Below are positions 51,097-59,783 of a DNA stretch of 64,000 bases, piece after piece; positions within the stretch are counted from its first letter, which is position 1, and the number at the start of each line of letters is the position of its first letter. The notes beneath the pieces were generated by a model. It was not told where the DNA came from, searched no databases, and saw nothing but the letters and a program-made list of their open reading frames with translations. Position numbers and translations under genes: made by a program. Source of the DNA: Acidimicrobiales bacterium (GTDB taxonomy: Bacteria > Actinomycetota > Acidimicrobiia > Acidimicrobiales > Acidimicrobilacustridaceae); contig JAURMR010000041.1 in NCBI GenBank assembly GCA_030830565.1, positions 62,001-126,000 on the forward strand. Reading direction: 5' to 3'.

Positions 51097-52131
51097 ATGG
51101 ACTGGCCGGCAGTTCTTTCGAGTCTCGTCGCCGGCACTGATCTCACCGCGACCCAATCGGGCGACGCACTTCGGGAAATTCTTGCGGGCAATGCCACTGA
51201 TGCGCAGATCGCTGCGTTCTTGATCGCGCTGCGAATGAAGGGCGAGTCGATCACTGAGGTATCAGCGATGGTCGACGCAATGCTCGAATCAGCCGCCCCG
51301 ATAGAGCTTCCTGCGGGACCAGATTCCATCGACATCGTCGGCACAGGTGGTGCGCCAAGCCGGCGCGCTCATGCGCTGAACGTTTCAACAATGGCGAGCT
51401 TCGTCGCTGCTGGTGCTGGTGCTCGAGTCGTAAAGCACGGCAACCGCAAAGCGTCATCGACGTCCGGCTCTTTCGATCTCCTCGAAATGCTTGGTGTTCC
51501 CCTTGAACTCGATGGCCCCGGAGTGGCGCACTGTGTGGCTGAAGCTGGTATCGGGTTTTGCTTCGCTCGCTCGTTTCATCCGGCGATGCGACATGCAGGG
51601 CCAGTGCGCACGCAACTTGGTGTGCCAACAGTTTTTAACTTCCTTGGGCCGCTTTCCCACCCCGCCCGTGTCCAGCGCCAAGTAATCGGCGTGAGTGATC
51701 AGCGAATCGCTCCGATTGTTGTTGGTGTGCTCCAACAGCGCGGTGCGCCACGGGCTCTCGTTGTTACTGGTGACGACGGCATGGACGAATTCACCACCAC
51801 GACGACGAGCACCGTTCATGAATTGCGTGACGGATCGGTCACCACTTCGACCTTTGATCCTCGCGAGGTCGGCATTTCGCTCGTGTCGGTCGATGCGATT
51901 GCCGGTGGAGGCCCAGATGTGAACGCCGGTATCGCTCGCCGTGTTTTCGCCGGCGAACAAAGCGCCTACCGCGACATCGTTTGTCTCAACGCTGCAGCAG
52001 GTCTCTTCGTGGCTGGGGTTGTTGACGATATTGGCGACGGGATTGTGAAGGCGCAAGCCTCAATCGACTCAGGTGCTGCCGCAGGTGTTCTTGATCGATT
52101 GATCAGCGCCGCGATCGACGCGAAGAACTAA
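51097..52131 (+). CDS. trpD: Anthranilate phosphoribosyltransferase
   Basis: 344-residue TrpD, which joins anthranilate to PRPP in tryptophan synthesis. IVGTGGAPSRRAHALNVSTM (about 84-103) contains the PRPP-binding GTGG loop and the N-x-S-T motif; VKHGNRKASSTSGSFDLLEMLG (about 111-132) and FNFLGPLSHPA are the anthranilate site. DDGMDEFTTT is the metal-binding DE pair. It stands alone, away from other trp genes, next to a DEDDh-GIY-YIG gene; the same neighbour pair occurs in mycobacteria. Its last 29 bp overlap the converging exonuclease gene. Confidence 0.95.
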   Translation: MDWPAVLSSLVAGTDLTATQSGDALREILAGNATDAQIAAFLIALRMKGESITEVSAMVDAMLESAAPIELPAGPDSIDIVGTGGAPSRRAHALNVSTMASFVAAGAGARVVKHGNRKASSTSGSFDLLEMLGVPLELDGPGVAHCVAEAGIGFCFARSFHPAMRHAGPVRTQLGVPTVFNFLGPLSHPARVQRQVIGVSDQRIAPIVVGVLQQRGAPRALVVTGDDGMDEFTTTTTSTVHELRDGSVTTSTFDPREVGISLVSVDAIAGGGPDVNAGIARRVFAGEQSAYRDIVCLNAAAGLFVAGVVDDIGDGIVKAQASIDSGAAAGVLDRLISAAIDAKN

Positions 52132-53833
52132 CGAACTCGCTGTCGTCAACAGCGATACCTTTCCGCGGCGCAAACGAGGGAAGCGCCGGAAGTGTTGAGC
52201 TCAGGACGCCGTCACAGTGATCGAGTGTGAGATCGGGCGCGTTCTTGTCGAGCCAGGCGGCAATACAGCCGAGTTCATCAGCCATTTCGCGGTCGGGCGG
52301 AGCGAGTGATCCCTGCTCGTACAGTGCATCGTTCGCCGCTGAAGGAAGTCCGAGACTCGGCAGTTCGCCTTCGCCCCAGGCCGATTGCAAACGGCCATGG
52401 TCAAGAGCGACTCCGCCGAGTGGGCCGAGATCAATGTGAATGTGTCCGGCGCGGCGGAGCTGATCAAACTTCCGTTGACGTTTGAGTGCCCCAGCGAGCG
52501 CGCTTGCTCGATCACGAACATCTGCTGCTTCTTCGAACCGTTCATCGCTCGCAAGTGCGGCGATACGTTCGGCCAATGGTCCGAGGAGCAGGTCAGGCTC
52601 GGTTGTGAGTCCTTGAACTGCGCGTTCGACAACGAGTCGATAGTCGTCGGGATCGACTCCACCAGCGCACGGACACATCGAAACTCCGAGTTGTGCGGCA
52701 GTACACGGCGCGTCTCGAAGTGCGCGCTTTCCGATTCGGCCGGCACAACGGCGAAGCGGGACCGAGGTATGAATGGCATCGACGACGCGTTGTGCAGAAG
52801 ATCGAGATGAAAGTGGTCCGAGATAAAGGTCACCGTCGTCGCGCACGTCTTTCACAATTGACAGACGAGGGAACGATTCGGAAAGCGTGAGCTTCACATA
52901 CACATACCGACCCCAGTCTTTGAGCTGTCGGTTGTAGCCAGGCATGTACTTGTGGATGAGCCGAATCTCGTGGACGGCTGCCGAAAGCGGGTGGGGATGA
53001 ACAATGTGGTCGATGTGAGCGGTTTCGCGAAGAAGCGAACCGATCTTCCGCCGATCGTCCCCGGAGAAATAGGAGCGCACCCGTGCCCGCAAGTTGGTCG
53101 CCTTACCGACGTACAAAACATCGCCACGTGCGTTGCGGAACAGGTAAACGCCTGGCGAACGGGGCAGCGAATCGGTGAGTCGAAGCTTCTGTGCGCTTGC
53201 GTGCCCCGCCATTGTTGGTAGCGAAAGGAGATCGTCGAGGCCGGTGACACCGAGCCCTCCGGCTCGTTCGATGAGTAGATGGAGGAGATCTCCCGTAGCG
53301 AGTGCATCGTCGAGTGCTCGGTGAGATGGTTTGTGATTGAGTCGCAGGTGTTCGGCGAGAGTGCCAAGCTTGCAGTTTGGGACTTCGTTGCGAACGAGTC
53401 GCCGCGCAAGTGCAACGGTGTCGACCGACCGGTTGGTGAGTTTTGGTCGTTGATCGCGCTCAAGGGCAGCCTGCACGAACGAAAGGTCGAACCGAACGTT
53501 GTGACCGACAATGACCGCGTCCCCGATGAATTCGAGAAGCGACGGTAAGACCGCTTCGATGCGCGGCGCAGGCATCACCATCGAATGGGTGATGCCGGTA
53601 AGCACCGTGATCTGAGGTGGAATCGCGCAACCTGGATTCACGAGCGTTTGAAAAGTTCCGATGCATTCGCCGCCCTGGAGCTTCACCGCACCGATCTCGG
53701 TAATGCCGCATGAGTCTGCCGAGCCGCCGGTGGTTTCGAGATCGATGACACAGAAGGTGACCTGCGAAAGGGGCATGCCGAGGTCGTCGAGTGACAATTG
53801 AAGGGAATCTCGAGCGGGGGAGCGCACCCGCAT
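52103..53833 (-). CDS. DEDDh exonuclease fused to UvrC-like GIY-YIG nuclease
   Basis: 576-residue two-domain nuclease. The N-terminal DnaQ-like 3'-5' exonuclease has D31 and E33 (IDLETTGG), VGHNVRFDLSF for the second Asp and SHRALDDALAT for the final His and Asp. A GIY-YIG domain starts near 226 (PGVYLFRNARGDVLYVGKA), with RARVRSYFSGDD after it, as in UvrC and Cho. A UvrC-like central region (MCPCAGGVD) and a 130-residue C-terminal tail follow. The architecture is known in actinobacteria and is linked to excision repair. QLSLDDLG just before the exonuclease is conserved, so ATG 53833 is kept rather than ATG 53776. Confidence 0.88.
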   Translation of the reverse strand: MRVRSPARDSLQLSLDDLGMPLSQVTFCVIDLETTGGSADSCGITEIGAVKLQGGECIGTFQTLVNPGCAIPPQITVLTGITHSMVMPAPRIEAVLPSLLEFIGDAVIVGHNVRFDLSFVQAALERDQRPKLTNRSVDTVALARRLVRNEVPNCKLGTLAEHLRLNHKPSHRALDDALATGDLLHLLIERAGGLGVTGLDDLLSLPTMAGHASAQKLRLTDSLPRSPGVYLFRNARGDVLYVGKATNLRARVRSYFSGDDRRKIGSLLRETAHIDHIVHPHPLSAAVHEIRLIHKYMPGYNRQLKDWGRYVYVKLTLSESFPRLSIVKDVRDDGDLYLGPLSSRSSAQRVVDAIHTSVPLRRCAGRIGKRALRDAPCTAAQLGVSMCPCAGGVDPDDYRLVVERAVQGLTTEPDLLLGPLAERIAALASDERFEEAADVRDRASALAGALKRQRKFDQLRRAGHIHIDLGPLGGVALDHGRLQSAWGEGELPSLGLPSAANDALYEQGSLAPPDREMADELGCIAAWLDKNAPDLTLDHCDGVLSSTLPALPSFAPRKGIAVDDSEFVSSSRRSRR

Positions 53834-53882
53834 AGTTTGATCGAACGAGTGTTCGCATGCAAGGAGGTTCTTCCAGCCTCGC

Positions 53883-53888
53883 TAGTCT
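53883..53888 (+). promoter_or_regulatory. Putative -10 box for zinc-ribbon gene
   Basis: TAGTCT ends 6 nt before GTG 53895; no Shine-Dalgarno is present. Confidence 0.35.
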
Positions 53889-53894
53889 CCCTGC

Positions 53895-54107
53895 GTGTCC
53901 TCCACCCGGTATCGCTGCACCGCTTGCGGAAATCTCACCCGATTCGACGTCGTTTCCACGAAGCGCACGCGCGCGTTTCACCACTACACGGTTGGTGGAG
54001 AGCTTGAGGTCGAGAGCGAGGAAATCCTCTCGGAATCAGTTGAAGAGGTTTCGTGTCACTGGTGCGGCAACGGAGGCTCGGTCGTTCAGACCCAGCCGCC
54101 TGCATAA
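53895..54107 (+). CDS. Small zinc-ribbon protein
   Basis: 70-residue protein with two CxxC pairs, C8/C11 (RCTACGN) and C54/C57 (CHWCGN), separated by about 42 residues including HHYTVGGELEVESEEIL. The arrangement predicts one treble-clef or rubredoxin-like zinc site. I recognise the pattern as a conserved small actinobacterial protein without assigned function. The GTG start has a TANNNT box 6 nt upstream. The last 22 bp overlap the converging SDR gene. Confidence 0.72.
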   Translation: MSSTRYRCTACGNLTRFDVVSTKRTRAFHHYTVGGELEVESEEILSESVEEVSCHWCGNGGSVVQTQPPA

Positions 54108-54838
54108 GACACATACTGACCAGTCGTAAACGTGCTTGTTCCGTCGAGGAACGGCGCACAGAACGCAGCGAATTCATCCATGCGACCGAGGCGACGCATG
54201 GGAACCTGCTTTTCAAACATCTCTCGAACCGCAGGGTCTTTCGCGCCAGTGGCTTCAAGGAATTCGGGGAAGTCCATGAAGTTCGTGCCGACGGCGTTGA
54301 CTTGAACGTTCTTGCGTGCAACTTCACCGGCGACATTTCGTGTGAGCATCGTTGCTCCGGCTCGCGCCGAGGAATAGAGCGAAGCTCCGGGTGTGGGCCG
54401 CGCTCCGGCCGCACTGGTGATGACGAGAACTTGTCCTGATCCCTGTTCGACGAGCGGAGGAATCACCGCTTTGAGGAAGTGATAGGGGGCGTAGAGGCAA
54501 CCATCAACAATTTTTTCGTACTGATCGATCGTTGACTCGAGAAATGTTCCAGGGATGATCTGGCCTGATGCGGCGACGGCAGCATCGAAGTGGCCGAAGC
54601 GGGAGAGCGCTGCATCGACGAGCTTCTGCGAGTTCTCTGGTTTCGCGATATTCGATACTTTCTCGACCGCAACAACGGTTGAGCCGAGAGCTTCAAGTTC
54701 GGCCACAAGCTCGGGTTCAGGATCACCGAGAACGAGATCGTGATGACGACGAGCCAGCATTCGGGACATCTCTGGTCCGACGTAACGATGTGCATCGCTC
54801 ACGAGGGCAACACGTCGTGATGGTGCGGTGTCTGTCAT
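54086..54838 (-). CDS. SDR-family protein with Lys-to-Arg change in active site
   Basis: 250-residue short-chain dehydrogenase/reductase fold. The cofactor loop reads VSDAHRYVGPEM (13-24) instead of TGxxxGIG, and the active site has S142, Y155 and R159 (YSSAR), so the catalytic Lys of YxxxK is Arg. Other parts are normal: AAVAASGQI for the NNAG strand, and NAVGTNFMDFP after the active site. It might be a weak or altered oxidoreductase, or a binding protein. GGAGG precedes the ATG by 6 nt. It is divergent from a canonical SDR across a 100-bp spacer containing a palindrome. Confidence 0.82.
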   Translation of the reverse strand: MTDTAPSRRVALVSDAHRYVGPEMSRMLARRHHDLVLGDPEPELVAELEALGSTVVAVEKVSNIAKPENSQKLVDAALSRFGHFDAAVAASGQIIPGTFLESTIDQYEKIVDGCLYAPYHFLKAVIPPLVEQGSGQVLVITSAAGARPTPGASLYSSARAGATMLTRNVAGEVARKNVQVNAVGTNFMDFPEFLEATGAKDPAVREMFEKQVPMRRLGRMDEFAAFCAPFLDGTSTFTTGQYVSYAGGWV

Positions 54839-54871
54839 GGCAAGCCTCCGTGATCTTCGGTAGCGTCAGTC

Positions 54872-54890
54872 GTGTCAGTTCGATTGACAC
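54872..54890. promoter_or_regulatory. Palindromic operator-like site between divergent SDR genes
   Basis: GTGTCA and TGACAC form perfect 6-bp arms around a 7-nt centre, with the whole 19-bp site midway between starts at 54838 and 54939. The size resembles TetR- or GntR-type operators. No regulator gene is adjacent, so the protein is unknown. A short DNA hairpin by chance is possible. Confidence 0.4.
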
Positions 54891-54938
54891 AACCGATCTC
54901 GTCAACCTACCTGTTGGCGAACAGCGAGGGGCAGAAAC

Positions 54939-55772
54939 ATGGAACTCCAAGGCAAGGTCGCCGTCGTAACCGGCGCTGCATCAGGAATTGGACTTGCAGC
55001 TGCGGAGCGTTTCGTTGCTGAGGGAATGTCGGTTGTGATGGCAGATATCGAAGCACCGCTCCTCAACGAGAAGGTTGCGCGGCTTCAAGCCGATGGCGCA
55101 CCAGTGGTTTCCTTTGTCGTTGATGTTTCCGATGCGGAGCAAGTGACGGCGCTTCGTGACTTTTCGCTTGCAAGTTTTGGGGCGGTGCACTTGTTGTTCA
55201 ATAACGCTGGGGTTGGTGGAACGGGACGCCCAACATGGAAAACCAAACCCGCGGTCTGGGACTGGGTTGTTGCGGTTGATCTTCTTGGTGTCGCCTATGG
55301 CGTTGAGGCGTTCACGCCGCTCATGGTGGAACAAGGTGAAGGTCACATTGTGAACACCGCGTCGGAGGCGGGTCTCTGTGCCACGCCGATGCTCGGCGCG
55401 TATCACGCTGCGAAGTACGGGGTCGTGGGTCTGTCGGAAGCATTGGTGATGGAACTCGCGGGAACCGGCGTTGGCGTGTCGTGTCTTTGCCCTGAACTCG
55501 TGAATACGAAGATTTTCGAATCGACACGCAACGCTCCTGCGCACCTCGGGCTCCCGAAACCTGACCCCACCCCGATCGAAATGCTTGAAGCATTCATGAA
55601 GACGAAGGCCATTGAGCCTTCGGTTGTCGCCGGAAACGTTGTCGATGCGGTTCGTGGCAATTCGTTCTGGATACTCACCCATGAGGTGACTCACGTTCGG
55701 GCGCAGCATCGAAATGAATCGCAGCAACGTGGCGAAACGCCGTCAATGATTTCTGTTGCCGGAGCAAACTAA
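54939..55772 (+). CDS. SDR-family oxidoreductase
   Basis: 277-residue classical short-chain dehydrogenase. TGAASGIG (11-18) binds NAD(P), NNAG (88-91) follows, and the active site is S142, Y155 and K159 (YHAAK). Asp36 after the second strand (VVMADIE) suggests NAD preference, by general rule. GAGGGG ends about 7 nt before the ATG, a good Shine-Dalgarno. The stop overlaps the arylsulfatase ATG by one base (TAATG), so the alcohol it oxidises may be the sulfatase product; that is inference from coupling only. Confidence 0.88.
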   Translation: MELQGKVAVVTGAASGIGLAAAERFVAEGMSVVMADIEAPLLNEKVARLQADGAPVVSFVVDVSDAEQVTALRDFSLASFGAVHLLFNNAGVGGTGRPTWKTKPAVWDWVVAVDLLGVAYGVEAFTPLMVEQGEGHIVNTASEAGLCATPMLGAYHAAKYGVVGLSEALVMELAGTGVGVSCLCPELVNTKIFESTRNAPAHLGLPKPDPTPIEMLEAFMKTKAIEPSVVAGNVVDAVRGNSFWILTHEVTHVRAQHRNESQQRGETPSMISVAGAN

Positions 55773-58036
55773 TGGCGCTCACACCCGAGTTTGGCGGTGA
55801 GATTGGTCGCACTCAAGCTGAATCAACGCCTTGGTGGCCGCCGGCGAAGCACCCCGGCGACAGTGCGCCAAACGTTGTCGTCATTCTTTTTGATGACCTT
55901 GGCTTCTCGCATCTCAATTGCTTCGGCTCTGACATGGTCACGCCGAATATCGACAAGCTCGCGAACAACGGCCTCCGCTTTTCCAACTTCCATGTGACAC
56001 CGCTGTGTTCCCCAACGCGAGCAGCGCTGTTGACTGGAAGAAATCATCACACCGTGGGTATGCGCAGCATCGCGAATTTCAACACCGGCTATCCGCATAT
56101 GACCGGTCGGATCTCTGAGCATGCAACCACAATGGGTGAAGTGCTTCGAGATGTTGGCTACACGACCTTCGCCCTTGGGAAGTGGCATCTGTGTCCGATG
56201 GACGAAGCCTCAGCGGCTGGTCCCTACGACGCGTGGCCGCTGCAACGTGGTTTTGACCGCTTCTACGGATTCCTCGATGGAGAAACCGATCAGTTCGCTC
56301 CCGACCTTGTCTATGACAACCATCGCGTTGATCCGCCAGCAACCGCGGCTGAGGGTTATCACCTCAGCGAAGATCTCGTTGACAAGGCAATTGAGTTCAT
56401 CCATGACACGAGGTCGATCCGACCCGATCGACCGTTCTTCACCTATCTCGCATTCGGCGCAACCCATGCACCACATCAGGCGCCGGAGGAGTACCTCGCT
56501 CGCCATCGTGGCAAGTACGACGAAGGTTGGGACGTTGCTCGCGAACGCTGGTTCGCAAAGCAGATCGAACTCGGTCTGATCCCTGCCGGCACGCAACTGG
56601 CACCGCGTAACCCTGGAGTCGAACCTTGGGACTCACTCCCCGAGAACCAGAAAAAGCTTGCGCTCGCGCTCCAAGAAGCGTTCGGCGCATTTCTCGAGCA
56701 CACCGATGCGCAGATCGGTCGTTTGGTCAACGAGCTTGAGGCGCTGGGACAACTCGACAACACCGTCATCGTGGTGATGGCCGATAACGGAGCAAGTCAA
56801 GAAGGCGGCCCATTCGGTGTTCTGCATGAAATGAAGTTCTTCAACTTCATGATCGAAACTCCCGACGAAGCGGTTGATCGAATCCCAGAAATCGGTGGAC
56901 CCGACTCGCATGCGAATTATCCATGGGGGTGGGCGCAAGCCGGAAATACACCGTTCAAGTGGTACAAGCAGAACACCCATGAAGGTGGTGTGCATGTCCC
57001 ATTCATCGTGCACTGGCCTGCAGGTATTTCCGAAGGTGGCGCGATCCGCGATCAGTTCCACTACGTCACCGACGTTGCGCCAACGATTTACGACATCGTC
57101 GGTGTTGAAGCACCCGAGGTCTACCGCGGACTTGCGCAGTTCCCGATTGCGGGCGAGTCGATGAAATACGCATTTTCCGAACCTGAAGCCAAGACGAACC
57201 ATGGCATGCAGTACTTCGAAATGTTCGGCCATCGCGCGATGTACGACCACGGTTGGAAAGCCGTCACTCGCCACACTCCTGGCGTTTCGTTCGATGACGA
57301 TGTGTGGGAGCTCTACAACCTCAATGTCGATCCATCAGAATGCAACGACCTCGCAGCGAGCGAACCCGATCGACTTGCCCAGATGATCGAACGGTGGTGG
57401 GCCGAAGCTGAAACCCATGGCGTACTTCCGCTCGATGATCGAGGTGTCGAATTGTTCGGCGCGCGATTTGGTGAGCATTCACCGCACCGCCCCGACCGTC
57501 GCTATTCCTATTACCCGCCCATGGCGCCGCTGCCGTCACAAAGTTCAGCGTCGTTAGGCGGTCGCAGTTGGACCCTCAACGCATCAATCGATCGTGAGGC
57601 GGGCCAAGGTGGCGTGTTGTACGCGCTCGGTAATGGCAATAGTGGTCTCACAGTTTTCGTGCAGAACAACCGACTTCTCTTTGATTACAACGTCTTTGGC
57701 GATCACTTCGAAGTCGAATCAGACCGTGAGGTTCCTGTTGGTGCGTCGGTAGTCGGTGTTCGATTCGAACGCACGGGCAAAGGTGGACATGCCTCCGTTG
57801 TTATCGACGGCTCGGAATGCGGAACCGTCGAGTTTCCGTTTGTGATGCGCGTGATTTCAAGCATGGGCTCGAGTATTGGTTTCGACCATGGTTTGCCGGT
57901 CAGCCGTCGATATTCCGATGCATTCCCGTTTGAGGGAACGCTGCATCGAATCGACATCGAACTCGCACAGTCACGTAAACCTGAATCGGCCGATGAGGCA
58001 GCTGCTTCGCAGCGCGCTGGTATGGCTCGGCAGTGA
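55772..58036 (+). CDS. Arylsulfatase with C-terminal lectin-like domain
   Basis: 754-residue type I sulfatase. DD at 41-42 (ILFDDLGFSHLNC) binds calcium; C79-S-P-T-R is the formylglycine-forming CxPxR signature, then ALLTGRNHH and GKWHL near 135. VVVMADNGASQEGG supplies the second Asp-Asn pair. From about 570 to 735 a beta-rich region (LNASIDREAGQGGVLYALGN, LLFDYNVFGDHFEV) looks like a concanavalin A-like domain, seen in large actinobacterial arylsulfatases. I see no signal peptide, so it is probably cytoplasmic. It is coupled to the SDR upstream and to the beta-propeller downstream (GTGA). A formylglycine-generating enzyme is not in this window. Confidence 0.92.
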   Translation: MALTPEFGGEIGRTQAESTPWWPPAKHPGDSAPNVVVILFDDLGFSHLNCFGSDMVTPNIDKLANNGLRFSNFHVTPLCSPTRAALLTGRNHHTVGMRSIANFNTGYPHMTGRISEHATTMGEVLRDVGYTTFALGKWHLCPMDEASAAGPYDAWPLQRGFDRFYGFLDGETDQFAPDLVYDNHRVDPPATAAEGYHLSEDLVDKAIEFIHDTRSIRPDRPFFTYLAFGATHAPHQAPEEYLARHRGKYDEGWDVARERWFAKQIELGLIPAGTQLAPRNPGVEPWDSLPENQKKLALALQEAFGAFLEHTDAQIGRLVNELEALGQLDNTVIVVMADNGASQEGGPFGVLHEMKFFNFMIETPDEAVDRIPEIGGPDSHANYPWGWAQAGNTPFKWYKQNTHEGGVHVPFIVHWPAGISEGGAIRDQFHYVTDVAPTIYDIVGVEAPEVYRGLAQFPIAGESMKYAFSEPEAKTNHGMQYFEMFGHRAMYDHGWKAVTRHTPGVSFDDDVWELYNLNVDPSECNDLAASEPDRLAQMIERWWAEAETHGVLPLDDRGVELFGARFGEHSPHRPDRRYSYYPPMAPLPSQSSASLGGRSWTLNASIDREAGQGGVLYALGNGNSGLTVFVQNNRLLFDYNVFGDHFEVESDREVPVGASVVGVRFERTGKGGHASVVIDGSECGTVEFPFVMRVISSMGSSIGFDHGLPVSRRYSDAFPFEGTLHRIDIELAQSRKPESADEAAASQRAGMARQ

Positions 58037-59307
58037 CCTCTGTCGATTACAGCGCAGGTTATTGGCCCAGCGCCTGGCCTGCCGAGGATGGCGGACCACT
58101 CCGAGTCCAATCCTGTGAAGGCGCCTTTGCTGGTCTGGCGAGCGGTTCGCCAACTGTGGTCTCTCGTGACGCGCATGGCGCAACGATGGTGGTTCGACGT
58201 GAAGCGGGTGAGGTGTACCTCACGGGTCATAGCGTCGGTGGTGAAACCAACGAACAAACCAGTTGGGTAGAGCGCATCGATCCGAACACGCTCGAAGTTC
58301 TGAAGCGTTGTGATGACCTCGCTGGTGGACCAGCTTGGCCGGGTGGAATTGCGGCGCACGCTGACGGATCGCTCATTGTTGTTTTCGGTCGACACATTCA
58401 TCGGCTGTCGAGCAACCTCGATGTCGAACGTACGGCCGAACTTCCGCGTCATCGTCCCTACAACTCGTTTGTCGTTCTGCCTGACGGCCACATCGTCACA
58501 AAAGATTTCGGCGGACGCCTTCCTGGCGCTGAGGAATCGTTCGTTGCGGACAATTGCGAAGTGTTGGTGCTCGATCCGAACTCATTCAAGATTGTTTCCC
58601 GCGTGGAACTCCCAGAGCCTTCGATCGCTCGACTTTCGTCAGACGGCAACACGGTCTATGTCGTGGGTGATCACTCGATGTTCCGTCTCAACTGGAACGG
58701 AACGACCCTCGAACTCGATTCACCATTCGCACCTCGGTATCGCACCATCGAAGGTCAGACCTACGGGTGGGATGCGGTGATTGCTCTCGGGGCAGCGTGG
58801 TTCCTCGATAACGGCGGTGGCAGCGAGAACTACGTCGGGACGTTTCGTGGCCAAGGAATTTCGCCTGCGCCGTTGCATCTTGTTCGAGTCGATCTCGAAA
58901 CTGGCGAAGTTTCTCTGACGGAAATCTGCGGGCTTCCGAACGGAATGGTTGCCAACCCGCCATTGATTGATGAACGACGCATGATCGCTATCGGCTTCGA
59001 TAGCGCCAATGGAATCCTCGCCGCATTTGATATCGATCCCGATGGTTCGACCTCAATGCGTTGGAGTGTGGATCAGAATCACGGATCGCACATGATCCTT
59101 GATCCGGCAAGTGGTCTCTTTCTCTCTGCTCATCACGACAATGAACGTTGGATGGAGCAGTTTGTCGTTCGAGAGATCGCAACAGGAACCGAAGTTGTTC
59201 GAGTTGATTCTGGAAGTCCGCTGCAGTCGGTCGTGTTTCCGGCAGTGGGCGAATCGCGAACTATCTACGCCTGTTCGTTCTCGACGGTAAGTGCGCTTAG
59301 TTGGTGA
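58033..59307 (+). CDS. Beta-propeller protein coupled to arylsulfatase
   Basis: 424-residue protein with repeated four-strand blades of the type seen in WD-/NHL-/SGL-like propellers: GGPAWPGGIAAHADGSLIVV, YNSFVVLPDGHIVTKDFGG, ARLSSDGNTVYVV, and later MIAIGFDSANGILAAF. No enzyme motif is certain. It has no signal peptide. GTG 58033 overlaps the sulfatase stop. Similar propellers accompany sulfatase, gluconolactonase or carotenoid-oxygenase-like functions; a lactonase or esterase acting on the desulfated product is possible but unsupported by residues. Its last 11 bp overlap a converging gene. Confidence 0.72.
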   Translation: MTSVDYSAGYWPSAWPAEDGGPLRVQSCEGAFAGLASGSPTVVSRDAHGATMVVRREAGEVYLTGHSVGGETNEQTSWVERIDPNTLEVLKRCDDLAGGPAWPGGIAAHADGSLIVVFGRHIHRLSSNLDVERTAELPRHRPYNSFVVLPDGHIVTKDFGGRLPGAEESFVADNCEVLVLDPNSFKIVSRVELPEPSIARLSSDGNTVYVVGDHSMFRLNWNGTTLELDSPFAPRYRTIEGQTYGWDAVIALGAAWFLDNGGGSENYVGTFRGQGISPAPLHLVRVDLETGEVSLTEICGLPNGMVANPPLIDERRMIAIGFDSANGILAAFDIDPDGSTSMRWSVDQNHGSHMILDPASGLFLSAHHDNERWMEQFVVREIATGTEVVRVDSGSPLQSVVFPAVGESRTIYACSFSTVSALSW

Positions 59308-59770
59308 TGTCGGTGGCCGAGTGTGTGCCGCCGGTGAACTGATCAAGTCCATCAGGTAGTGGTCGCAGTTCATCGCAAAGAGCGCGGCTTGGCCTCGTCT
59401 CGCAATAGCCAAGAATGCGCATGCCGGTGAAGTGGTGCACGCCCACGGGGTCGAGCGGGCTGCGTCCGTGCACAGGTCCCATATAGAAGGGGCCCGGCGG
59501 GGGAGGGAGTTCGCTCGTGCGTAGTCCGACGATTTCGGTTGTTGTGGGTATCCACCACAAGTGCCATGCCGCGTCGGGATCGTCAGTTGATCGCCAACCT
59601 CGGCCGAGGTCGATCTCGTTGTCCGCACCGCGCATGCGAACGAAATGTCCGGGTGTTGCTAAATCGGTGCGGGGCGCGGGAGCTTTCCACCCGCTGATTG
59701 AGAGTCCGTAGAAGCCCAGAACGACGAAGGTCGCAAGAGCGAGAACGCCGAGGAAGATCCAGGTGGACAC
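59297..59770 (-). CDS. Membrane-anchored hypothetical protein
   Basis: 157-residue protein with one N-terminal helix (about 4-25, WIFLGVLALATFVVLGFYGL) and a hydrophilic remainder with many Trp, Pro and His (AWHLWWIPTTTEIVG, PFYMGPVHGRSPLDPVG, VHHFTGMRILGYCETRP). The GTG start is supported by TAACCT exactly 7 nt upstream. No domain is recognised. It lies downstream of the molybdopterin oxidoreductase on the same strand, so a subunit or anchor role is conceivable but not shown. Confidence 0.62.
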   Translation of the reverse strand: MSTWIFLGVLALATFVVLGFYGLSISGWKAPAPRTDLATPGHFVRMRGADNEIDLGRGWRSTDDPDAAWHLWWIPTTTEIVGLRTSELPPPPGPFYMGPVHGRSPLDPVGVHHFTGMRILGYCETRPSRALCDELRPLPDGLDQFTGGTHSATDITN

Positions 59771-59777
59771 CTTGGCG

Positions 59778-59783
59778 AGGTTA
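59778..59783 (-). promoter_or_regulatory. Putative -10 box built on a stop codon
   Basis: On the minus strand TAACCT starts with the TAA stop of the molybdopterin oxidoreductase gene and ends 7 nt before GTG 59770. Confidence 0.4.
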
